Shown here piece after piece: positions 25,999-34,131 of a stretch of 64,000 nucleotides of DNA. Source of the DNA: Acidobacteriaceae bacterium (GTDB lineage: Bacteria; Acidobacteriota; Terriglobia; Terriglobales; Acidobacteriaceae); the NCBI GenBank assembly GCA_003151335.1, contig PLXE01000091.1:62001-126000 (forward strand). Reading direction: 5' to 3'. The notes below the pieces were generated by a model, which saw only the letters and a program-made list of their open reading frames with translations, searched no databases and was not told the origin of the DNA. The translations under genes and the position numbers were made by a program. Positions within the stretch are counted from its first letter, which is position 1, and every line of letters begins with the position of its first letter.

Positions 25999-27453
25999 TC
26001 AGTACGAGTACCCGTCGGGCTGGGCTACCGCGCCCACTTCAATTTCCGTGTCCACGTAATCGCGTCCCGCTTTCATGGCTTGGCGGTTGAGTTCAAGCAG
26101 CCTGGGATTCTTCACCACCGTCTCCAGCACTGAAATGGCTGACTCGGCGGGCAAACACTCGGTCTCCTCCAGCAGCGCCGCGAGCATGACCACATTGGCC
26201 ACCTTGGCCGAACCCAAACGGTCGGCAATCTCCGACGCCGGCACGCACACGATTCGCGCCTGCGGCGCGCTGAAACCTTCCGGCAGCTTGGTGTGGTTGT
26301 AGAGGATCAGTCCCCCAGAAACCACGCTGGCCGCGAACTTATGCAGCGAGAGTTCGTTCATCGCAATCAGCACTTCGGGTTGCGTGATAAGCGGCGAGCC
26401 AATGCGCTCGTGCGACAGCGAAACATGACAGTGCGCGCTGCCGCTGCGCATTTCCGGACCGTACGACGGCAGCCAGCTTACTTCCATGTGCTCGCGCAGG
26501 GCCATTTCCGCCAGCAACTGTCCCATCAGCAGGATGCCCTGACCGCCGAAGCCGGCAATTTTCAGCGTCAGGTCGCGGGTGTGATGGCGGCGTGGGGATG
26601 CGATTTCCGGAGCGCTCTCCTCCACTTCCAGCGCTTCGGCGACAGTCTTCACCGGGATTTTCGGGCCGGGCGGCAACTCCGGCTTGCGGTCGCGGAACAC
26701 TCCAAGGGGGAAGGCTTTCACCAGGGTTTCGCCGACCCATTTGCGCGCCACCACGGGATCCATCTTCATGATGGTCGGGCAGGGCGAGAGGATCTCCACC
26801 AGCGAGAAGCCGCCGCCGTCCTTCTGGATCTGCAGGGCCTTCTTCACCGCGCGCTTGGCCTTCATGATGTTCTTCATGTCGTTCAGCGCGACCCGCTCGA
26901 TGTACGTCGGCGTCTCCAGCGCAGCCAGCAGTTCGCACACATGCAGGGGCAAGCCTTCGTTGCTGGCACGGCGTCCCCAGGGCGAAGTCGTGGTTATCTC
27001 GCCGATCAGCGATGTCGGCGCCATCTGCCCGCCGGTCATGCCATACACCGAATTGTTGACAAAGAATACGGAAATGTTCTCGCCACGATTGGCGGCGTGC
27101 ACAATTTCTGCGGTGCCGATGGCCGCCAGGTCGCCGTCGCCCTGGTAGGAAATCACGATGGACTCGGGACACGAACGCTTCAGCGCGGTGGCCGCCGCGG
27201 GCGCGCGCCCGTGGGCCACCTGCACATTGCCCACGTCAAAGTAGTAGTAGGCGAAGACCGAGCAGCCCACCGGACTTACCAGGATGGTGCGGTCCTGGAG
27301 GCCAAGGTCGGTAAGCGCTTCGGCGATCAGCTTATGGACGATGCCGTGCCCGCAGCCGGGACAATAATGTGTCTGCTGCTGAAGTTCCGCTTTGCGTTCG
27401 AAGCGATCGTAAAACGCCGGCGATTTCTCATGGATAACTTCGTAGCCGTTCAC
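25999..27453 (-). CDS. 2-oxoacid:ferredoxin oxidoreductase, fused beta (TPP) and gamma subunits
   Basis: A 484-residue fusion. Residues 1-280 are the thiamine-pyrophosphate beta subunit, with CPGCGHG near the N-terminus and the TPP/Mg motif GDGDLAAIG...NNSVYGMTGGQ. Residues from about 298 (DLTLKIAGFGGQGILLMGQLL) form the gamma domain with SYGPEMRSGSAHCHV. The GTG start has GAGGAGG 4 nt upstream. With the two genes before it the enzyme cleaves a 2-oxoacid with CoA to acyl-CoA, CO2 and reduced ferredoxin. The family includes 2-oxoglutarate (KOR) and branched-chain (VOR) enzymes; the substrate is not certain. Beta and gamma are usually separate genes. Confidence 0.9.
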   Translation of the reverse strand: MNGYEVIHEKSPAFYDRFERKAELQQQTHYCPGCGHGIVHKLIAEALTDLGLQDRTILVSPVGCSVFAYYYFDVGNVQVAHGRAPAAATALKRSCPESIVISYQGDGDLAAIGTAEIVHAANRGENISVFFVNNSVYGMTGGQMAPTSLIGEITTTSPWGRRASNEGLPLHVCELLAALETPTYIERVALNDMKNIMKAKRAVKKALQIQKDGGGFSLVEILSPCPTIMKMDPVVARKWVGETLVKAFPLGVFRDRKPELPPGPKIPVKTVAEALEVEESAPEIASPRRHHTRDLTLKIAGFGGQGILLMGQLLAEMALREHMEVSWLPSYGPEMRSGSAHCHVSLSHERIGSPLITQPEVLIAMNELSLHKFAASVVSGGLILYNHTKLPEGFSAPQARIVCVPASEIADRLGSAKVANVVMLAALLEETECLPAESAISVLETVVKNPRLLELNRQAMKAGRDYVDTEIEVGAVAQPDGYSY

Positions 27454-27507
27454 AATTCCTCCTCATCAAGCTAGCTGTCCGCCGCGACGGACAAGCGTGG
27501 GCACACC

Positions 27508-28560
27508 CTAAACCAGGGCCGACGTGCGGGCAAACACCTGCGCGGTAATTTCTTCCGCCGCGGGAACGTTTCCGCCCGTGCGTCCGTAGAACTCCACCGG
27601 CACCGTACCGTTGAGCGCCAGCTTCACGTCTTGCACCATCATTCCGGTGTTCAGCTCCACCACCATCACCGACTTCACGTGCTGTGCCGTTTTACAGAGC
27701 TCGCGTGACGGGAAGGGCCACAGCGTTATGGGACGGAACAGGCCGGCTTTCAGTCCCTGGGCCCGCAACTGGTCCACGGTGGAGCGCAGCACGCGGGAAA
27801 CGATGCCGAAACCGACCAGCAACACGTCGGCATCTTCCGTCAGATATTCGTCGCAGCGGGTCTCCAGCTCCTGCGCCAGTTGGTATTTGGCTTCCAGCTT
27901 GTTAACATGCGCCTCGAGCACATCCGTTTCGAGGAAGATGGAGGTGATCAGGTTCTTCCTCGTCTCGGCGGTGCCCTTGACCGCCCAATCTTTTGCGGGC
28001 TGCTCGATCTCGCGCAATTGGATGTCCAGCGGCTCCATCATCTGGCCTACGAATCCGTCGGTCATGATGACGACTGGATTGCGGTAGCGGTCGGCGAGAT
28101 CGAAGGCCAGCACGGTGAGGTCGAACATCTCCTGCACCGACGCCGGCGCCAGCACCAGGTTGCGATAGCAACCGTGGCCGCCTCCCTTCACCATGCTGAA
28201 GTAGTCGCTCTGTTCGGGCGCGATGTTACCCAGTCCCGGTCCGCCGCGCACCACGTCAACCAGGACGCATGGCAACTCAGATCCGGCGATGTAGGAAATG
28301 CCTTCCTGCATCAGGCTCAGTCCGGGGCCTGACGAGGCGCTCATCACCCGCATGCCGGCGGACGATGCGCCATACACCATGTTGATGGCCGAGACTTCAC
28401 TCTCCGCCTGCAAGAAGGTGCCGCCGACTTCCGGTATGAGGAGGGCGGCGTATTCCGCGATTTCGCTGGCGGGAGTGATGGGATAGCCATAAAAAGCCCG
28501 GCAGCCCGCCAGCACCGCGCCTTTGACGATGGCCACATTGCCCTTACAGAGTTGCCTCAC
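27508..28560 (-). CDS. 2-oxoacid:ferredoxin oxidoreductase alpha subunit (VorB/KorA-like)
   Basis: A 350-residue alpha subunit. It has [14 protein letters not shown] at the N-terminus, the [38 protein letters not shown] block and DIAPEQ-like [10 protein letters not shown]. The pattern is closest to VorB-type subunits that use branched-chain 2-oxoacids, though KorA remains possible. The start is GTG at 28560 with a strong AGGAGG site, overlapping the ferredoxin gene by 17 nt. It pairs with the ferredoxin upstream and the beta-gamma fusion downstream. Confidence 0.92.
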   Translation of the reverse strand: MRQLCKGNVAIVKGAVLAGCRAFYGYPITPASEIAEYAALLIPEVGGTFLQAESEVSAINMVYGASSAGMRVMSASSGPGLSLMQEGISYIAGSELPCVLVDVVRGGPGLGNIAPEQSDYFSMVKGGGHGCYRNLVLAPASVQEMFDLTVLAFDLADRYRNPVVIMTDGFVGQMMEPLDIQLREIEQPAKDWAVKGTAETRKNLITSIFLETDVLEAHVNKLEAKYQLAQELETRCDEYLTEDADVLLVGFGIVSRVLRSTVDQLRAQGLKAGLFRPITLWPFPSRELCKTAQHVKSVMVVELNTGMMVQDVKLALNGTVPVEFYGRTGGNVPAAEEITAQVFARTSALV

Positions 28561-28831
28561 GGGTCACCTCCTGGTTTTTCGGGACGGTCGCGGTGGCGGC
28601 TTTGACCGGAATCAACCGCTCCACCGTGATGGCTCCCGGCTCAGGGCAGCAGTAGAAACAAGCTCCGCAGCCCGTGCAATCTTCGCCGGTATATTGCGCC
28701 GGGTGCACGCCGTACTTGTTTAGTTCCGGCGCCAGCACCATGCAGTCGGGCGGGCACGAGTCCACGCACAGGCCACACCCTTTGCATTCTTCCGGATCGA
28801 TGATTACATAGCCGCGCGGTTGCGATGACAT
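28544..28831 (-). CDS. Ferredoxin (delta) subunit of the 2-oxoacid oxidoreductase
   Basis: A 95-residue two-cluster ferredoxin: [11 protein letters not shown] and [11 protein letters not shown], with a conserved CP after each. It receives electrons from the TPP site. AAGGAG lies 7 nt before ATG 28831. It starts 11 bases after the CoA-transferase stop and overlaps the alpha gene, so all four enzyme genes form one operon. Confidence 0.93.
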   Translation of the reverse strand: MSSQPRGYVIIDPEECKGCGLCVDSCPPDCMVLAPELNKYGVHPAQYTGEDCTGCGACFYCCPEPGAITVERLIPVKAATATVPKNQEVTREATL

Positions 28832-28842
28832 ATTTGCGCTCC

Positions 28843-30171
28843 TTACCCTCTCACTTCCGCTGCGTACGCGTTGCGCTGGAACCAGCGCTGGCGCTCGCAA
28901 TAGTCGTAAAGCTCGTCATGAAACTTGGGATGTGCGATCTGGATCAGCGACTCAGCCCGCTGGCGGATGGTCCGTCCATGCAGATAGGCAATCCCATATT
29001 CCGTGACCACGTAGTGCACGTCGGCGCGCGTAGTCAGAACGCCGGCGCCGTTGGCCAACCGCGGAACGATCCGCGATACGGTGTCATTCTTGGCCGTGGC
29101 CGGCAGCGCGATGATCGGCTTGCCGTATTTCGAGCGCGCCGCTCCACGGATGAAATCAAGTTGCCCGCCAAAGCCGCTGTAGAATTGCGGCCCGATCGAC
29201 TCGGCGCACACCTGCCCCGTCAAATCCACCTCGATGGCCGAGTTGATGGCCACCATGCGGTCATTCTGCGCGATGCGGAAGGGATCGTTGGTGTAGGCCG
29301 AGGGGTGAAACTCGAAGATGGGATTTTCATCGATAAAGTCGAACAGCTTTTTGGTGCCCAGCACGAAGCCGACAATGACCTTGCGCGGCTTCACGTTCTT
29401 GCGCTGCCCATTGACCACATCCGCCTCGATCAGGGGAATAATATTGTCGCAAAACAGCTCGGTGTGGACGCCGAGGTCCTTGCGGTCCATCAGGTTGGGC
29501 AGCACGGCGTCGGGGATGCCGCCAATCCCACATTGTAGGACAGCACCATCTTCGATCAAGGACGCCACCCGCTCGCCAATGGTCCGGAACAGCTCCGAAC
29601 TGGGTTGCACCTTCATTTCGCACAGCGGGCGCGAGAGCTCCACGATGGCGTCAATCTTGCTGACGTGGATGAAGCTGTCGCCGTAGGTACGAGGCATTTG
29701 CGCGTTCACCTGGGCAACCACACGGTGGGCGAATTTCGCGGCGGTCAGGGTGCAATCCACGCCCACGCCAAAGCTGCAGTAGCCGTGGGAGTCGGGCAGC
29801 GACACCTGAATGAAGGCGACATCAATCGGCATCTCGCCGCTTTCAAACAAGGCTTCCACTTCGCCCAGGAAGATGGGCGTGTAGTCGGCGCGGCCGTCAT
29901 TCACCGCCTCGCGCACATTGCCTCCAACGAACAGTGCGTTGTGGCGAAAGTGGGCCGCCATTTCGGGCACGCAGTAGGGTGACGCACCCATGGTGAGCAG
30001 GTGCATGACCTCTACGTCGTTTACGAAGGCGGCGCGTCCGATCAGGGCTTCCACCAGCGCTTCCGGTTCGGCGCAGCCGGGGTGGATGTACACTCGCATT
30101 CCCGACTCCACGCACGATACCGCCTCCTGCGCCGTAACCAGCTTGCTGCGGTATTGATCAATCCAGGACAT
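28843..30171 (-). CDS. Acetyl-CoA hydrolase/CoA-transferase family protein (Cat1/AbfT-like)
   Basis: A 442-residue class I CoA-transferase of the acetyl-CoA hydrolase/4-hydroxybutyrate CoA-transferase family. The catalytic glutamate that forms the CoA thioester is E238 in VHTELFCDN; GIGGIPDAV and the C-terminal YGIAYLHGRTIRQRAESLI block are also typical. Next to the oxidoreductase genes it would move CoA from the acyl-CoA product to acetate or another acid, or run the reverse. The exact acid is not predictable. Confidence 0.9.
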   Translation of the reverse strand: MSWIDQYRSKLVTAQEAVSCVESGMRVYIHPGCAEPEALVEALIGRAAFVNDVEVMHLLTMGASPYCVPEMAAHFRHNALFVGGNVREAVNDGRADYTPIFLGEVEALFESGEMPIDVAFIQVSLPDSHGYCSFGVGVDCTLTAAKFAHRVVAQVNAQMPRTYGDSFIHVSKIDAIVELSRPLCEMKVQPSSELFRTIGERVASLIEDGAVLQCGIGGIPDAVLPNLMDRKDLGVHTELFCDNIIPLIEADVVNGQRKNVKPRKVIVGFVLGTKKLFDFIDENPIFEFHPSAYTNDPFRIAQNDRMVAINSAIEVDLTGQVCAESIGPQFYSGFGGQLDFIRGAARSKYGKPIIALPATAKNDTVSRIVPRLANGAGVLTTRADVHYVVTEYGIAYLHGRTIRQRAESLIQIAHPKFHDELYDYCERQRWFQRNAYAAEVRG

Positions 30172-30187
30172 AGACCCGAATCCTTTT

Positions 30188-30655
30188 CTAAGCCGAAGCG
30201 GTTTCCGATTTCACGGAGTAGCCGGCGGTGGCACGCTCGTGCCCCAGCGCGGCGTAGTAAATGGCAAGATGAAAGAATTTGTCCAGCATCTCCAGCAGTT
30301 CCATCTCGCCGAAGATTTCTGCCGGATGCTCCAGTTCAGCGTGTTTTTGCAGGTAGTCCCAAAGGTTCTCGCGGACCAGGCAAATCATCCAGACCACTTG
30401 GCTAATGGGCACGCCCTGTGCCGCGCGCTGCGCGCCGACTTCCAGGTAACGGCTTTCTATATCGGCTTCCGTCTTGCCCAGCAGCCATTCGCCGAGATGG
30501 CGATACACGTCATACACTTTTTCGGTCAGCTCACTGTCGGGCACATTGGCGTAGGCCGAGCACTTCCTGCACCGGCGATAACGCTCCTGCAGGCTGCGGG
30601 CCAAGCCATCGGAATGGCTCTCGATCAGCTTTACTAGGCGGTATGCAAGCAACAT
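30188..30655 (-). CDS. RsbRD N-terminal-like sensor domain protein
   Basis: A 155-residue helical protein resembling the N-terminal sensor domain of RsbR/RsbRD and of some histidine kinases (RLVKLIESHSDGLARSLQERY..., then WLLGKTEADIESRYLEVGAQRAAQGVPISQVVWMICLVRENLWDYL). The usual C-terminal STAS or kinase domain is absent. ATG 30655 has AGAGG about 6 nt upstream; the longer upstream frame crosses the palindrome-rich intergenic region and is not coding. It starts the operon, with 16 bases between it and the CoA-transferase, so a sensor heads an anaerobic-type catabolic operon. The assignment is from pattern only. Confidence 0.65.
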   Translation of the reverse strand: MLLAYRLVKLIESHSDGLARSLQERYRRCRKCSAYANVPDSELTEKVYDVYRHLGEWLLGKTEADIESRYLEVGAQRAAQGVPISQVVWMICLVRENLWDYLQKHAELEHPAEIFGEMELLEMLDKFFHLAIYYAALGHERATAGYSVKSETASA

Positions 30656-30727
30656 GGCAGACCTCTGTCCCCCTCGGCCGACGGTCGCATAAGGCAGGGT
30701 ACGACGTCTCGGCTCCGGCCCCTCACT

Positions 30728-30739
30728 CTTACATGTAAG
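30728..30739. promoter_or_regulatory. 12-bp palindrome CTTACATGTAAG
   Basis: A perfect palindrome 73 bases before the RsbRD-N-like start codon, in the divergent intergenic space. Confidence 0.4.
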
Positions 30740-30765
30740 TGTCGCCTCTGGGGTGTCGGGCGGGC

Positions 30766-30781
30766 CGTGATTGCTATCACG
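30766..30781. promoter_or_regulatory. CRP/FNR-like site 1
   Basis: CGTGATTGCTATCACG is a perfect palindrome of form GTGAT-N4-ATCAC, the arm and spacing pattern of CRP-family sites (GTGA-N6-TCAC). Confidence 0.6.
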
Positions 30782-30787
30782 TGCAAA

Positions 30788-30803
30788 TGTGACAAAGGTC
30801 ACC
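30788..30803. promoter_or_regulatory. CRP/FNR-like site 2
   Basis: TGTGACAAAGGTCACC fits TGTGA-N6-TCAC with a perfect GTGAC/GTCAC core. It lies 22 bp from site 1 centre to centre, two helical turns. Confidence 0.65.
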
Positions 30804-30844
30804 CGGGAAGCCATTCCGGCACGGACTTCGCAATCAGGGTAAGC

Positions 30845-30857
30845 GTGCGAATCGCAC
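30845..30857. promoter_or_regulatory. 13-bp palindrome GTGCGAATCGCAC
   Basis: A perfect palindrome around a central A, between CRP-like sites 2 and 3. It does not match the CRP pattern, so a second factor is possible. Confidence 0.4.
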
Positions 30858-30864
30858 TCATTCC

Positions 30865-30878
30865 ATGACATTTGTCAC
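30865..30878. promoter_or_regulatory. CRP/FNR-like site 3
   Basis: ATGACATTTGTCAC fits the GTGAC-N4-GTCAC form with one arm mismatch and contains the perfect core TGACATTTGTCA. It is the site closest to the exporter gene starting at 30972. Confidence 0.5.
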
Positions 30879-30971
30879 CCTTCGCCGCTGACAATCCACA
30901 CTACCGCCTGAGCGTGGCATACCTGATGATCGCAAACGTGGCGTGATGAAACGGCGCCACGGGAGCGAACC

Positions 30972-31928
30972 ATGTCAACCGCTTTAGCCGAAATGCCACG
31001 CAGCATCCCAGCCTTCCGTTTGGCTTGCGTGGCCAAGTGCCGCAATCTAAAGAAAACCTACGGAAAGGTTGTTGCGCTGCGCGACCTAGATCTCCAGATT
31101 CACGCCGGCGAACTGCTGGCTCTGCTCGGTCCCAACGGCGCAGGCAAGACCACGCTGGTGCGCATGCTGCTGGGTTTGGCGCGCCCCGACTCGGGCAGCG
31201 TTTCGGTGCTGGGATCCGATCCTCATCTGGGGCATGTGCAAACTCGCGTCGGCGCCATGCTTCAGGTTGGGCGGGTGCCCGAAACGCTCAAAGTACGCGA
31301 ACACATTGACTTGTTTTCGTCCTACTATCCAGCGCCTCTGCCCATCGCAGAGACGCTGAAGATTGCGGGGCTCGAAGACATCAAGGAGCGTCCCTACGGA
31401 GAGCTTTCCGGCGGCCAGAAGCAGCGCGTACTGTTTGGCATCGCTCTGTGCGGCAATCCCGACCTGCTTTTCTTGGACGAGCCCACGGTTGGCCTGGATG
31501 TGGAAGCACGCCGCCTGATGTGGGCGCAAATTCGCACCCTCATCGGGCGTGGCAAGACAGTGCTGCTCACCACTCATTACCTAAATGAAGCCGATGCCCT
31601 GGCCGATCGCATTCTTGTGCTTGACAAAGGATCGATTGTGGCCGAAGGCACGTCTGCCGAAATCAAGGCGCGCGCCATGGGCAAACAGGTCCGCTGCACC
31701 AGCCGGCTATCGCTGGAAGAGGTCCGCCAGATTCCCGGCGTGCTCGGCGTCAAGGCCGACCGCAACGCGTTTGAGCTGCAAGTGAACGCCGCCGAGCCAG
31801 TGGTGCGCGAGCTATTGCAGCGGGATTCGTGGCTGGGCGATCTGGAAGTCACCAACGCGGGTCTGGAAGAGGCGTTCCTGGCACTGACGCAAAACCATAA
31901 CACCGATGCCTCGAAAGGAAAAAACTAA
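30972..31928 (+). CDS. ABC transporter ATP-binding protein (ABC-2 exporter type)
   Basis: A 318-residue ATPase. Walker A GPNGAGKT is at 53-60; the signature is LSGGQ and Walker B is LLFLDEPTVGLD, followed by an H-loop in TTHYLNEAD. The extra C-terminal region of about 80 residues is typical of drug or lipid export ATPases of the DrrA/CcmA class. A GGGAG site lies 6 nt before the ATG. The permease follows with the ATG one base past the stop. Downstream kinase and regulator genes suggest control by a sensed membrane or drug signal. Confidence 0.93.
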   Translation: MSTALAEMPRSIPAFRLACVAKCRNLKKTYGKVVALRDLDLQIHAGELLALLGPNGAGKTTLVRMLLGLARPDSGSVSVLGSDPHLGHVQTRVGAMLQVGRVPETLKVREHIDLFSSYYPAPLPIAETLKIAGLEDIKERPYGELSGGQKQRVLFGIALCGNPDLLFLDEPTVGLDVEARRLMWAQIRTLIGRGKTVLLTTHYLNEADALADRILVLDKGSIVAEGTSAEIKARAMGKQVRCTSRLSLEEVRQIPGVLGVKADRNAFELQVNAAEPVVRELLQRDSWLGDLEVTNAGLEEAFLALTQNHNTDASKGKN

Positions 31929-31929
31929 C

Positions 31930-32748
31930 ATGGCTTCCACCACATTTCCCGCCACGCTCGCCGTGACCCGCCGCTCGCCGGCGAGAACCATCGCACTCTT
32001 CTACAAGGAAGCAAAGTACGAGTTGCTGAAGAATGTGCGCATCCCCGTGTACGCAGTTTCGACGGTCGCATTTCCGCTCATGTTTTACGTACTCTTCGGC
32101 ATCGTGCTGGGATCGGGCAATCCGGCAAACCGGAATGAAGGCGCGGTGTACATGCTGGCCACCATGGGATGCTTCGGCGTGATGGCGGTCTCGCTGTTCG
32201 GTTTCGGCGTGGGCCTCGCGATCGAGCGCGGCCAGGGCTGGCTGCAAGTGAAGCGCGCCTCGCCCATGCCGATTGCCGCCTATTTTTTCGCCAAGCTTTT
32301 CTCGGCAGTCGTATTCAGCACGGTGATCATGCTTCTGCTGCTCGCCGTCGGCACCGCATTCGGTGGCGTGCGCCTGCCGCTGGCCACGGCCGCTCGCCTG
32401 GTCGGCATTCTGGTTGCCGGTTCGATTCCCTTCAGCTCCATGGGACTGGCGATCGGATACTTCGCGAAACCGAATTCGGCGCCTGCGGTAGTCAATCTGG
32501 TTTATTTGCCGATGGCGTTCTGCTCTGGACTGTGGATCCCGCTCTTCATGCTGCCGCACGGATTGCGAGTATTCGCCAACGTGCTGCCTCCTTTCCACAT
32601 GAGCCAGCTCGCGCTGAATGTGGTCGGCATGGGCATGGCGCCGGCCTCCACTTGGCGACACGTCGAGGGGCTGCTGTCATTCACCTTGGTTTGTCTGGGA
32701 CTGGCGGCTTGGGGCTACTGGCGGGATGAAGGCAAATTGTATGGGTGA
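31930..32748 (+). CDS. ABC-2 type transporter permease
   Basis: A 272-residue permease with six membrane segments, beginning with a cytosolic arm (ALFYKEAKYELLKNVRIPVYAVSTVAFPLMFYVLFG). It contains the NLVYLPMAFCSGLWIPLFMLP stretch typical of ABC-2 exporters. ATG 31930 follows AAAGGA and starts one base after the ATPase stop; the ORF start further upstream overlaps that gene. It forms the membrane part of the exporter; its substrate is unknown. Confidence 0.92.
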   Translation: MASTTFPATLAVTRRSPARTIALFYKEAKYELLKNVRIPVYAVSTVAFPLMFYVLFGIVLGSGNPANRNEGAVYMLATMGCFGVMAVSLFGFGVGLAIERGQGWLQVKRASPMPIAAYFFAKLFSAVVFSTVIMLLLLAVGTAFGGVRLPLATAARLVGILVAGSIPFSSMGLAIGYFAKPNSAPAVVNLVYLPMAFCSGLWIPLFMLPHGLRVFANVLPPFHMSQLALNVVGMGMAPASTWRHVEGLLSFTLVCLGLAAWGYWRDEGKLYG

Positions 32749-32752
32749 TGCA

Positions 32753-32784
32753 GTTGTCAGTAGTCAGTTGCCAGTTGTCAGTTG
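32753..32784. repeat. Degenerate CAGTTGTCAGT tandem repeat
   Basis: Short imperfect iterations of CAGTTGTCAGT and GTCAGTTG follow the permease stop codon. This kind of low-complexity tract is seen in intergenic spaces of many bacteria. No gene lies between 32749 and 32841. Confidence 0.6.
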
Positions 32785-32841
32785 ATGTAAGCGGTTATCG
32801 AATTTAACAGGCGATCGCTAGAGCCGAACCGGAAGGTGATC

Positions 32842-33003
32842 ATGAAAAACAAAACTGCGCAATGGATTCTCTGGGCCGTAGCCATGGTTATCTTCACCGT
32901 GATTACTCTTAGCGGTCACGGGAATTGGCTGGGTTTGGCAATCACCGCGGTGGCCGTGATTTGGTACGCGGTTGTGCCTAAGGCCAGTTCCAGACAACAA
33001 TAG
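32842..33003 (+). CDS. 53-residue membrane protein
   Basis: A short gene with ATG at 32842, an AAGGTGAT ribosome site just upstream and a TAG stop at 33001. The protein has two hydrophobic segments (WILWAVAMVIFTVITLSG and WLGLAITAVAVIWYAVV) joined by HGN, and a polar tail. It sits between the ABC permease and the kinase, 10 bases before the latter, so it is probably co-transcribed and may modulate the exporter or the sensor. No family is recognised. Confidence 0.7.
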   Translation: MKNKTAQWILWAVAMVIFTVITLSGHGNWLGLAITAVAVIWYAVVPKASSRQQ

Positions 33004-33013
33004 GGAGCAGACG

Positions 33014-34126
33014 ATGATGACCCTTCGCGCATTCTGGTGGAAGATTTATCCCAACGAGGACCGCCATTGGTGGATGCCGCTCATATGGCTTCCCTTCATG
33101 GTCTGGTTCTTCGTGGACCCGATATGGAAACATGCCGGGCCGCTGCTGTGGATTGGGAACACTCTGTGCGGCCTCTTTTTCATTTGGTTGTACCTGTATT
33201 CGTTCTCTCGACCCGAGCCCCGCAAGCTTTTTGCAATCGCCGCGATGATCTTGATGGCGGCAATCGCCATTCCCTTCAACAGTGGCGGCGCCGGCCTGCT
33301 GGTCTATGCGATCGCCGCCGGAGGCTTCAGCACCAGTCTTCGACGTGTGCTTCGCCTTATCGCGCTCGAGGTCGCCATCCTTGGTTTTTACGCCTACCGC
33401 GAGCACTTGCCCATCGGTTTTTGGTTGTCCATGCTGCTGTTGATCATGCTGGTGGGATTGGGAAACCACTTCAGCGCGGTCTCGCATTGCACGTCGGCAA
33501 AACTGCAACTCGCCCAGGACGAGATCGAACATCTCGCCAAGGTCGCCGAGCGCGAACGCATCGCGCGCGACCTGCACGACCTGCTGGGACACACGCTGTC
33601 GCTCATTACCCTGAAGGCCGAGTTGGCGCGCAAGTTGGTGGACCGCGATCCGCAACGGGCCAAGCAGGAAATGCAGGATGTAGAGCACACTTCGCGCGCC
33701 GCGTTGGCTGACGTGCGCGAGGCCATCAGCGGATATCGCGGTCAGGGGCTCGCCGCCGAACTCCTCCGCGCCCGCCAGACGCTCGAAACCGCGGGCATCA
33801 CCGTGGACTGCGAAGCCTCGGAGGTCCCCCTGAGCCCGGCGCAGGAAACCGTGCTTGCCCTGGCGCTTCGTGAAGCCGTGACCAACGTGGTGCGCCACGC
33901 TCAGGCGCAAACCTGCAGCGTCCGCCTGGGGCGCGACGACCAGCTTTGCACTCTGGAGATCGCCGATAATGGATGCGGCGCCGATGGTCCGGAGGGCAAC
34001 GGTCTGCGCGGCATGCGCGAACGGCTGGAGGCGATCGGCGGCTCGCTGCAGCGCCAGACCGCCGCCGGCACCCGCCTGGTGATTCATTTGCCTCTCGCGC
34101 CCATGGCCTCGGTTCTGCGAAACTGA
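33014..34126 (+). CDS. Sensor histidine kinase (DesK/NarL class)
   Basis: A 370-residue kinase. Residues 20-155 hold four or five membrane helices with almost no periplasmic domain, as in DesK-type intramembrane sensors. The HisKA_3 box is ERERIARDLHDLLGHTLSLI with phosphorylated H188. The ATPase region has ALREAVTNVVRHAQAQ (N box) and DNGCGADG...GNGLRGMRERLEAIGG (G boxes). GGGAG precedes ATG 33014. It works with the regulator gene starting six bases after its stop codon. By analogy with Bacillus DesKR and YvfRSTU-like loci it may control the adjacent exporter. Confidence 0.93.
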   Translation: MMTLRAFWWKIYPNEDRHWWMPLIWLPFMVWFFVDPIWKHAGPLLWIGNTLCGLFFIWLYLYSFSRPEPRKLFAIAAMILMAAIAIPFNSGGAGLLVYAIAAGGFSTSLRRVLRLIALEVAILGFYAYREHLPIGFWLSMLLLIMLVGLGNHFSAVSHCTSAKLQLAQDEIEHLAKVAERERIARDLHDLLGHTLSLITLKAELARKLVDRDPQRAKQEMQDVEHTSRAALADVREAISGYRGQGLAAELLRARQTLETAGITVDCEASEVPLSPAQETVLALALREAVTNVVRHAQAQTCSVRLGRDDQLCTLEIADNGCGADGPEGNGLRGMRERLEAIGGSLQRQTAAGTRLVIHLPLAPMASVLRN

Positions 34127-34131
34127 GAGCC

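Noticed and set aside
26293-27474. 393-residue plus-strand frame opposite the 2-oxoacid oxidoreductase
   Set aside because: It is antisense to clear TPP and gamma motifs.
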